Source: Nitrososphaerota archaeon
GTDB taxonomy: Archaea > Thermoproteota > Nitrososphaeria > Nitrososphaerales > Gagatemarchaeaceae
Assembly (NCBI GenBank): GCA_029785085.1
Contig: JAFMAI010000004.1
Coordinates: forward strand, 1 to 64,000
DNA: 64,000 bases
Direction of reading: 5' to 3'
The notes under the pieces are model-generated. The model saw only the letters and a program-made list of their open reading frames with translations. It ran no database searches and had not been told where the DNA came from. A program made the position numbers and the translations under genes. Positions 58,230-64,000 of the stretch are shown one piece after another (within the stretch, counting starts at the first letter, position 1; every line of letters starts with the position of its first letter).

Positions 58230-59357
58230 TCAGTCTTCGCGCCAGCGGAAGAACCTCACAGCCAGGGCGAAGACCACCACCGAGATGCCCAGGAGGACCG
58301 CCATGTCGAAGTAGGCGGCGCCGAAGTTACCATAGATCATCACCTCGTTCAACCCGTCGATCATGTAGTAGAGAGGCAGGACATGGGCGATCCCTTGGAG
58401 ATACTTGGGCATAGAGCTCACTGGGAAGAACGTCCCCGAGAGGAACATCATGGGGAACGTGACAAGGTTGCCTACGACCGAGGCGGCCTCGGGGGTGTTG
58501 GAGACGCTCCCCACCAGCATCCCCAGGGAGACGAAGAAGAACGGCCCCAGCACCAAGAATATGCCTATCCCCCAGTTCAGCGCTATGTGGGCGCCGAACG
58601 CATAGACGCCGACGGCGGCCATCAGCATGAATGAGACCGCGGTGGTGCCGACGTACCAGATTATCTTCGACAGCAGCCACTCTGTCTTGGTGAGCGGCGT
58701 AAGTGAAAGGAGCTTGAACACCTTGTCGCGCCGATAGGTGGAACTGATGTTGACCATGGCGAACATGGGGCTGGTGAGGGCTGCGAAGCCTACGAGGCCG
58801 GGGACCAGGAAGTCGATGTACTTGTAGTTCGATGACACGGCGGTGCGCGGCGTTATCCCCACCTGGTGCACGCCGGTGGCGCCGTGCAGGTTGAATCCGT
58901 TGACCACCTCTGCGACTATCCCTGAAACCACGGCGCTGGCGGTCGACGAGGGGTTTCCAAAGACGGTCACATTCACCTTCTGACCTGACTCGAAGGCGAG
59001 GCTGAAGTTGGCAGGGATGATTATCCCATCCGAGGCCGACTTCGAAGAGAGATACTGGGAGAAGTTCAGGTCTGCCGGGACGGGCCTCATGCACAGGCCG
59101 GCGCCGCTGCTGGTGCTGCAGTAGTTGGACGTGCTGTTCAGGGCAGAGATGAAGGTCGCCCCCACCGGGCCTGTGTCATGGTTCTGCACGTAGACCGTGG
59201 ACTGGCTGGCCCCTCCCCCGGAGAAGATGGCCCCAAAGAGCAGGATGAGTATGATTGGGAATACCAGTGTGAAGAAGAAGCCCTCCCTGCTCCTGAGGCT
59301 CGACTTGCCGTAGATTTTCAGGTCAGAGACCATCCTGCTCAGGCTGAACCCCATCAC
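58230..59357 (-). CDS. ABC-2 type transporter permease
   Basis: This 375-residue membrane protein has one N-terminal helix, a large external domain (about residues 55-170), then five more helices, the layout of ABC-2/YhgE-type permeases. SREGFFFTLVFPIILILLFG is the first helix, and SSTYRRDKVFKLLSLTPLTK is the cytoplasmic coupling region. With the ATPase encoded just upstream it forms an exporter, probably for drugs or lipids. The start overlaps the ATPase stop by four bases, so translation is coupled. Confidence 0.88.
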   Translation of the reverse strand: MMGFSLSRMVSDLKIYGKSSLRSREGFFFTLVFPIILILLFGAIFSGGGASQSTVYVQNHDTGPVGATFISALNSTSNYCSTSSGAGLCMRPVPADLNFSQYLSSKSASDGIIIPANFSLAFESGQKVNVTVFGNPSSTASAVVSGIVAEVVNGFNLHGATGVHQVGITPRTAVSSNYKYIDFLVPGLVGFAALTSPMFAMVNISSTYRRDKVFKLLSLTPLTKTEWLLSKIIWYVGTTAVSFMLMAAVGVYAFGAHIALNWGIGIFLVLGPFFFVSLGMLVGSVSNTPEAASVVGNLVTFPMMFLSGTFFPVSSMPKYLQGIAHVLPLYYMIDGLNEVMIYGNFGAAYFDMAVLLGISVVVFALAVRFFRWRED

Positions 59358-60283
59358 TCGACCCCCTTCTCGATGCTCCCGCCCTCTCCGACCAGCTTGA
59401 GGAAGACGTCTTCCAGGCTGTCCCTCCTGACCGTGAGGTCTTCCCAGGCCGCGCCGGACTCCTCAATGGCGCCGAGCGCCACCATCGCGTCCGACTTGTC
59501 CCTTAGGAAGATGGTGATGCTCCCCGCGCCCCCTTCAGCATGCAGCCTGGTGCTCTCTCTGAGATACTTCAGCAGGTCGTCGCCTCCCTTCACCACCATC
59601 CGCTGCCCTGACCCGAACTTGGACTCTATCTCCGCGGTGGTCCCCATCGCCACAATCTTCCCATGCTTCATTATCGCCACCCTGTCGGCGAGCTCTTCGG
59701 CCTCTTCGAGGTAGTGGGTGGTCAGCATCACTGTCCTCCCTTCGTCCTTGAGCTTCCTGACCACCTCCCAGACCGCCCTTCGCGCCTGGGGGTCGAGGCC
59801 CGTCGTCGGCTCGTCCAGGAACACGACCTGGGGGTCGTTGACCAGCGAAAGCGCCATGCCAAGCTTCTGCTTCTGACCCCCGGAGAGGTTCTGGAACCAG
59901 ACGTTGGACGCGTCGTCAAGGATCACCCTCCTCAGCAGCTCATCTGGGTCCACCTTTCTCCCAAAGAGCGCGCCGTAATAGGAGAGGGCTTCCCTGGGCG
60001 TGGGATAGTCTAGGAACTTGAACCCCTGGGGGATCACCCCTATTCTCTTGTGCAGCTCGTACCCTGATTCCCATGGGTCGAGCCCCAGGACCTTGGCGGT
60101 CCCCGAGTCTTTGTTCCTCAGCCCCTCGAGAATCTCGATGGTGGTTGTCTTGCCCGCCCCGTTCGGCCCCAGAAGGGAGAAGACCTCGCCTTCATCCACT
60201 GAGAACGAAGTCCCATCGACGGCCTGGATGTCCCCGTACTTCTTCTTCAGACCGCTCACTTCGATGGCGGGCACTTGGGCCAC
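59354..60283 (-). CDS. ABC transporter ATP-binding protein
   Basis: This 309-residue ATPase belongs to the multidrug/CcmA-type class. Walker A is SLLGPNGAGKTTTIEILEG, the signature is LSGGQKQKLGMALSLVNDPQ, Walker B is VVFLDEPTTGLDPQARR, and the H-loop is MLTTHYLEEAEELADRVAIM. A C-terminal helper domain of about 80 residues follows, as in the DrrA-like group. Its partner is the ABC-2 permease gene immediately downstream. The ATG at 60283 has a TATA-like ATAAATG region nearby. Confidence 0.92.
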   Translation of the reverse strand: MAQVPAIEVSGLKKKYGDIQAVDGTSFSVDEGEVFSLLGPNGAGKTTTIEILEGLRNKDSGTAKVLGLDPWESGYELHKRIGVIPQGFKFLDYPTPREALSYYGALFGRKVDPDELLRRVILDDASNVWFQNLSGGQKQKLGMALSLVNDPQVVFLDEPTTGLDPQARRAVWEVVRKLKDEGRTVMLTTHYLEEAEELADRVAIMKHGKIVAMGTTAEIESKFGSGQRMVVKGGDDLLKYLRESTRLHAEGGAGSITIFLRDKSDAMVALGAIEESGAAWEDLTVRRDSLEDVFLKLVGEGGSIEKGVE

Positions 60284-60316
60284 GGCTCGGTTTTGGGTAT
60301 AAATGGAGTCCGTCCT

Positions 60317-60538
60317 TCAGTAGTCTACCAGGCGCGTCCAGCCCCACGTACCGCGGCGCCAGAAGCGTTTCCCGAACAGGAGCAGGGCGACTCCTCCGAG
60401 CACGAGGATCACGCCCACCACCACCGCGAGGAGCTGCAGAATGAACATGATGATGCTCAACACGAAGCCGGCCAGAAGGACGAGTATGGCCGCCCCGAGG
60501 ATGATCATCAGCAGCCCAGCTACCTGGGACCTGTGCAT
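60317..60538 (-). CDS. Small membrane protein (73 residues)
   Basis: The protein has two long hydrophobic segments (LLMIILGAAILVLLAGFVLS and LLAVVVGVILVLGGVALLLF) and a basic, tryptophan-rich end (RFWRRGTWGWTRLVDY). I do not recognise the family; such two-helix proteins are often membrane-stress or accessory factors. The ATG at 60538 is 24 bases after a GATAAATAG box, typical for a leaderless archaeal gene. It is divergent from the arginase gene. Confidence 0.65.
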   Translation of the reverse strand: MHRSQVAGLLMIILGAAILVLLAGFVLSIIMFILQLLAVVVGVILVLGGVALLLFGKRFWRRGTWGWTRLVDY

Positions 60539-60625
60539 GGGATGATACCCGGCCGGTGCTATTTATCCTGTGGAGCATGGCCCGCCAGACCGATTATTAA
60601 CCGGGTCGAGCCGGAAGCGGGCGGC

Positions 60626-61522
60626 TTGAACATCGGCATCATCGGCGCCCCAGTCGATCTGGGGCAGCAGCGGCGGGGGGTGGACATGGGTCCGAGCGCG
60701 ATCAGGATAGCCAACTTGGAGGCGCGACTCGAAGCCCTAGGGCACAAGGTGAAAGACTACGGCAACGTCCCCGTGGCAGACATGGCCACGGCGCACATGG
60801 GAGACAGGAAGGCCAGATACCTCGTCGACGTCGTGAGGCAGTGCGGTCTCCTGGCCGACAAGGTTTCGACCTGCCTGAGGCAGGGGTCCTTTCCTCTGGT
60901 GCTCGGTGGCGACCAGAGCGTGTCCGTCGGCACCCTCGCAGGGCTGGCCCGGACAGGGAGTGAGCGGGGGATAGTCTGGCTGGACGCCCACGGCGACTTC
61001 AACACGCCGAAGTCGACGCCGTCGGGGAACATCCATGGGATGGCGCTCGCAGCCATCCTGGGATACGGGGACCCCAAGCTGGCGAGGCTAGGCGGCGTCT
61101 CCCCGAAGGCGACGGAGAAGAACACCGTCCTGGTCGGGTGCCGTGACTTCGACCGGGAAGAGGCCAAGGCGATAGCCCGCTCGAAGATGACGGTCTTCAC
61201 CATGAAGGAGATCGACGAACTCGGCATGACGTCGGTCATGCGGGAGGCCATCCGGATAGCCGGGACAGGCCTGGATCAGGTCCACCTCAGCTTCGACGTG
61301 GACGCGGTGGACCCGAGAGAAGCGCCGGGGACCGGGACCCAGGTGAGGGGAGGCCTCACCTATCGCGAGGCGCAGCTGGCGATGGAGATGCTGTTCGAGT
61401 CAGGGCAAGTGACCTCAGCCGAATTCGTAGAGGTGAACCCCATCCTCGACGTTGCCAACCAGACTGCCGAGCTCGCTGTCGAGCTCGCTCTCTCCCTCTT
61501 TGGCAAGAGGATAATCGGATAG
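60626..61522 (+). CDS. Arginase-family ureohydrolase
   Basis: The 298-residue enzyme of the ureohydrolase fold should split arginine into ornithine and urea, as its loop WLDAHGDFNTPKSTPSGNIH is the arginase form (the agmatinase form differs after DxHxD). IIGAPVDLGQQRRGVDMGPS and SFDVDAVDP (third metal motif) are as in the family. The first metal motif is unusual: GGDQS in place of GGDHS, so Gln takes the place of a manganese-binding His. It may work with altered metal affinity or have another substrate. The TTG at 60626 is 29 bases after ATTATTAACC; the longer frame upstream is not coding. Confidence 0.88.
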   Translation: MNIGIIGAPVDLGQQRRGVDMGPSAIRIANLEARLEALGHKVKDYGNVPVADMATAHMGDRKARYLVDVVRQCGLLADKVSTCLRQGSFPLVLGGDQSVSVGTLAGLARTGSERGIVWLDAHGDFNTPKSTPSGNIHGMALAAILGYGDPKLARLGGVSPKATEKNTVLVGCRDFDREEAKAIARSKMTVFTMKEIDELGMTSVMREAIRIAGTGLDQVHLSFDVDAVDPREAPGTGTQVRGGLTYREAQLAMEMLFESGQVTSAEFVEVNPILDVANQTAELAVELALSLFGKRIIG

Positions 61523-61598
61523 CCCTCCCCGCTGGCCTCCGCCGGGCCCTCGGGCGTCAGGGCATTTTATAACGAACCCAAAATGGGGGCTGCGAAAG

Positions 61599-63059
61599 AT
61601 GCAGTCGCAACCGACCGGCGCGCCACAGCCTGGGGCCTCTCCAGAGGCGACTTCCCATCAGCTCAGGGCGCTCCTTGGCATGGTCGGGGTGGCGCTGCTC
61701 CTGAACTACGTCGAGACGATGATCATCCCTGGAATCCTCACCATCCAGACCTTCTTTTCGACCACCGAAGGGACCGTGGCCTGGGTCACGTCGGCCTTCC
61801 TGATCGTGGGTTCGGCCGTATCGCCTCTGTTCGGGAAGTGGGGGGACAGCTACGGCAAGAAGAAGATGTTCCTGATCGCCCTGGTCTTCTACACCGCCGG
61901 GGTGGGGATGGCGGGCTTCTCGCCTTCAATCTACTTCCTCATAGCTGCCAGGGCAGTCCAGGGTATCGGGTTCGCCATAGTCCCGCTGGCGCTCGCTATC
62001 ATAGCGGAGACCTTCCCCAACGAGCGCATCGCCACCGCCCAGGGGGTTGTCAGCGCGACGTTCGCCATCGGGGCTGCGGCCGGGCTCATAGGAGGGTCGT
62101 ACATCATACAGGACTTCGGCTGGCAGTGGGCTTTCCACTCAGCCTTCATCCTCAGCCTCGTCCTCTTTGCCGTAGTCGCCAAGTTCCTCCCGCGGGGGAG
62201 CCCTGGGACAGGCCTCAAGGTGGGCTATGGGACCGTGGTCCTGCTCATGACGGGGGTGTCGCTCGTGCTCCTCTACCTGACCGAAGGGCCCTATGATGGA
62301 TGGTACTCCGCCTACGGGCTGGCGGCACTGGCTACGGGAATCGCCCTGACCGCCGGCTTCTTCGTCGCAGAAAGCAGGAAGTCCAGCCCTCTGATTCAGC
62401 TCAGCTTGCTCCGCATAAGGAACGTCCTGGTGGCCAACGGCATCGGCGTAATCTCCGGGATCGGCCTCTTCATGCTCTTCTTCGCCGTCACCTTCTACGC
62501 CGAGGACCCCAAGCCGCTTGGGCTGGGCCTCGACCCCATCTCGGCAGGGCTCACCATAGGGCCCGCCGCCGTCCTCATGCTCATCGCGGGCCCGCTCATA
62601 GGCAGGCTCGTCACCAAAGCAGGGCCCAAACCAGCACTGGTGGTCGGGGGGGCCGTGGCCATAGTCGGCTTCTCGCTTTTCGTCCTCAACAGGGCGACGG
62701 CCACCGACATGGTCATCGCGACTTCGATATCGATGGTCGGGGCCGTGGCCGTCATCATCCCCATAGTCAACATGATCAGCGTCTCGCTTCCGAGAGAGAC
62801 GGTGGCCACGGGGCTGGGACTCAACACGATGCTCAGGAACATCGGAGGGGCCATCGGGCCGGTGGTCGCTACGTCCATCATGAGCACCTACACCGCCACA
62901 GTCTCCATCCCGCATGGCGGGGTCCTGGTCCCGGCGTCCTTCCCGAACGCCACCGCGTTCGATTACGTGTTCTATCTGGGCATAGTAGCCATGTTCGTGG
63001 CCATCCTCTTCTCTCTGGCCTCCAAGAACTACGTCTTCAGGAAGCAGCCTCAGCGCTAG
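61599..63059 (+). CDS. MFS transporter (DHA2-like)
   Basis: A 486-residue transporter of the major facilitator superfamily with about fourteen helices. The motif A region reads GKWGDSYGKKKMFLIALVFY, and RAVQGIGFAIVPLALAIIAE and TAQGVVSATFAIGAAAGLIG follow. It is only distantly like the two other MFS pumps of this window, starting with a polar 25-residue tail. Export of drugs or metabolites is inferred. The ATG at 61599 is 32 bases after a TTTTATAAC box, and the gene appears to be transcribed alone. Confidence 0.88.
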   Translation: MQSQPTGAPQPGASPEATSHQLRALLGMVGVALLLNYVETMIIPGILTIQTFFSTTEGTVAWVTSAFLIVGSAVSPLFGKWGDSYGKKKMFLIALVFYTAGVGMAGFSPSIYFLIAARAVQGIGFAIVPLALAIIAETFPNERIATAQGVVSATFAIGAAAGLIGGSYIIQDFGWQWAFHSAFILSLVLFAVVAKFLPRGSPGTGLKVGYGTVVLLMTGVSLVLLYLTEGPYDGWYSAYGLAALATGIALTAGFFVAESRKSSPLIQLSLLRIRNVLVANGIGVISGIGLFMLFFAVTFYAEDPKPLGLGLDPISAGLTIGPAAVLMLIAGPLIGRLVTKAGPKPALVVGGAVAIVGFSLFVLNRATATDMVIATSISMVGAVAVIIPIVNMISVSLPRETVATGLGLNTMLRNIGGAIGPVVATSIMSTYTATVSIPHGGVLVPASFPNATAFDYVFYLGIVAMFVAILFSLASKNYVFRKQPQR

Positions 63060-63152
63060 CCGGGCAGATCCCTTCACGCCGCCAATGGCGCCCTTCCCCC
63101 CTGTGCTCTCCTTCGCCTTAGCCGCGCAAGCACACCTCCAGCGGTCGCGTGA

Positions 63153-63557
63153 CTAATCTGGCGGAACCGAAGATGTCCCCTGCCTCTGTCCCCCTAGCCC
63201 ATACTTCTTGGCGGTCTCCGACTGAAGCTTCCTCACCTCCCTGATCCTCTCAGCCAGCCTCCTTTCGAACAGAAGGTTCCTCGCCCCTGCATAGCACCAG
63301 AGGATCGAGACTGCGAGGCTCAGGATCCCCACAGCCACCAGGCCCGGGGCCACCAGGTCCACAGTCTGGCTCGTGACCCCAAGCCCGTAGGGGACGACAA
63401 CCAGTTGGACGAAGTAGCTGACAGCGAAGTAGGCGCCCGTGACAGTGGCGACGAGGGCGAGCATCCTGATCTTCTTTCCTCCTCGTTCCATGTGCCTGAT
63501 GAACTCCTCCTGGAGCTCGATCATGGACACGCCGGGGTCCTTGTCCTCGGGCATCAT
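63153..63557 (-). CDS. Small membrane protein of unknown function
   Basis: A 134-residue protein with two hydrophobic segments (MLALVATVTGAYFAVSYFVQ and VAPGLVAVGILSLAVSILWC) and charged cytoplasmic ends, the second a coiled-coil-like basic helix (RRLAERIREVRKLQSETAKK). No family recognised. The ATG at 63557 is 25 bases after a TTATAA box (63579-63584); a GTG at 63572 is an alternative. A CAACTTGT half-site lies just upstream of that box and also forms the operator of the adjacent regulator, so it is probably under that regulator's control. Confidence 0.65.
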   Translation of the reverse strand: MMPEDKDPGVSMIELQEEFIRHMERGGKKIRMLALVATVTGAYFAVSYFVQLVVVPYGLGVTSQTVDLVAPGLVAVGILSLAVSILWCYAGARNLLFERRLAERIREVRKLQSETAKKYGLGGQRQGTSSVPPD

Positions 63558-63602
63558 CTGTCTCAGGCCCACCGCTGCTTATAACGCAAGCTCACAACTT
63601 GT

Positions 63603-63866
63603 TCACTCCAGGGCGGAGAAGAGCATCTTCAGGCCGCTGTCCAGCCTGCCGAGGACCTCCATCCCCTTCGGCGTCACCGAGTACCTCTCATGACCATCGG
63701 AGGCATCAGCTTTCACGAACCCATTCGTGGTCAGGAACTCCAGGTACTCCCCGAGCCTGTTGTACGGGATGTTGGTGGTCCGGGCCAGCCTGGTCGGGAG
63801 TTGGGGGCCCGATGCCATGGTCCTGAGAAGCTCCCAGTAGATCACCGTCGTGTCCCGGTTCCTCAA
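63603..63866 (-). CDS. Small winged-helix regulator (HTH_45/ArnR-like)
   Basis: An 87-residue single winged helix: RNRDTTVIYWELLRTMASGP, TRLARTTNIPYNRLGEYLEF and LTTNGFVKADASDGHERYSV, with a short C-terminal dimerisation helix. It matches the small archaeal HTH_45 type. I place the start at the TTG at 63866, 25 bases from a TCATATCA box (63889-63897) on this strand; the ORF can extend to 63947, but that part overlaps the operator DNA. Its stop is 46 bases before the membrane protein start, and both have CAACTTGT sites. Confidence 0.72.
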   Translation of the reverse strand: MRNRDTTVIYWELLRTMASGPQLPTRLARTTNIPYNRLGEYLEFLTTNGFVKADASDGHERYSVTPKGMEVLGRLDSGLKMLFSALE

Positions 63867-63888
63867 CCGGCCCCCGGACGGACCCAGC

Positions 63889-63938
63889 CTGATATGAACA
63901 AGTTGTGCTCTCAACTTGTGCGTCAGTGCCTTAAGTAA
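63889..63938. promoter_or_regulatory. Divergent promoter with an 8-bp inverted repeat operator
   Basis: ACAAGTTG (63898-63905) and CAACTTGT (63912-63919) form a perfect inverted repeat around TGCTCT. It sits between the TATA-like boxes of the HTH gene (63889-63897, minus strand) and of the rightward gene (TTAAGTAA, 63931-63938). A further CAACTTGT half-site occurs at 63595-63602 in front of the membrane protein promoter. This fits autoregulation by the small winged-helix protein. Confidence 0.6.
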
Positions 63939-63958
63939 ACCATGCACCCGCTGACCCG

Positions 63959-64000
63959 TTGAGCGCGAAAGGAGACGGATGGCTCGGCTACTCCCTCGAC
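63959..64000 (+). CDS. Start of an unidentified gene, cut by window edge
   Basis: A TTG codon at 63959 opens a frame reading SAKGDGWLGYSLD after the start and continuing beyond the window. It lies 25 bases after the centre of TTAAGTAA, the spacing seen for leaderless genes throughout this region. Only 14 codons are visible, so no function can be assigned. Confidence 0.4.
   Translation, partial: MSAKGDGWLGYSLD

Noticed and set aside
62139-63077. 312-codon open frame on the minus strand
   Set aside because: Antisense to a clear MFS transporter; its very Asp/His/Glu-rich composition is typical of a shadow frame.
1-64000. CRISPR array or cas genes
   Set aside because: I saw no regularly spaced repeats and no cas-like protein in any frame.

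Overview
This window is GC-rich archaeal chromosome, most likely from a TACK-group archaeon and perhaps a heterotrophic, non-ammonia-oxidising relative of the Thaumarchaeota/Nitrososphaeria. The archaeal markers are direct: a group II chaperonin (thermosome), a CdvB/ESCRT-III-like protein, two tRNA genes with introns, TrmB, HTH_45-type and AsnC-domain regulators, geranylgeranyl-reductase-family enzymes, AlaX, a HerA/NurA pair, and many TATA boxes about 25 bases upstream of leaderless ATG, GTG or TTG starts. The lineage call rests mainly on CdvB together with the complex I genes and is an inference. No amo, nitrogen-oxidation or CRISPR genes are present.

Layout. 1-3.8 kb: a chromate-resistance-type ChrB fragment divergent from a PadR regulator, a decayed methyltransferase, a Cys-rich cation-efflux protein and a frameshifted acetyltransferase. 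3.9-8.1 kb: a DEAH-type helicase and an amino-acid permease. 8.1-9.8 kb: a transposase remnant beside a broken MFS pump. 9.8-16.8 kb: dipeptidase, serine hydrolase, SDR, a stand-alone 3'-phosphoesterase, a radical SAM protein and a TauE/DUF1634 pair. 17.3-24 kb: cation/proton antiporter with CBS domains, MBL hydrolase, M20 amidohydrolase, DUF998 protein and acetyl-CoA synthetase. 24-24.6 kb: VOC and ArsR remnants. 24.8-31.5 kb: tRNA-Leu, PolX, an AsnC-type domain protein, M24 peptidase, proline dehydrogenase, a small basic protein, a regulator and gamma-glutamyltransferase. 31.6-36.2 kb: secreted DUF4382 protein, tRNA-Arg with two introns, AlaX, a geranylgeranyl reductase homologue, citrate synthase with an unusual N-terminal extension, and a CBS protein. 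36.5-39.1 kb: nuoABCD. 39.2-46.8 kb: DMT exporter, MscL, CdvB-like protein, TrmB, a second reductase homologue, a PNPOx-like protein, TetR, thermosome and a pterin dehydratase. 46.9-49.1 kb: a cluster of unknown small proteins and a nucleotidyltransferase-fold protein. 49.2-52.8 kb: an enlarged NurA and HerA. 52.9-64 kb: MFS pump, debris containing a RelE remnant, CoA-binding protein, HxlR, HtrA protease, sugar nucleotidyltransferase, ABC exporter, arginase, MFS pump, and a small regulator/membrane-protein unit with shared operator half-sites.

Together the genes describe a peptide- and amino-acid-using organism: amino-acid uptake (APC permease), peptide and amide cleavage (M19, M20, M24, GGT), proline and arginine breakdown (ProDH, arginase), acetate activation (ACS), entry to the citrate cycle (citrate synthase) and respiration (NuoABCD, with the remaining complex I subunits not in this window). 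Several efflux systems and metal-related genes suggest exposure to toxic compounds. Four or more loci are clearly decaying, so the region is in genetic turnover. I found no complete mobile element and no clear new defence system. The features most worth a second look are the citrate synthase extension, the D-loop insertion in tRNA-Arg, the long NurA with HerA, and the arginase with an altered metal ligand.
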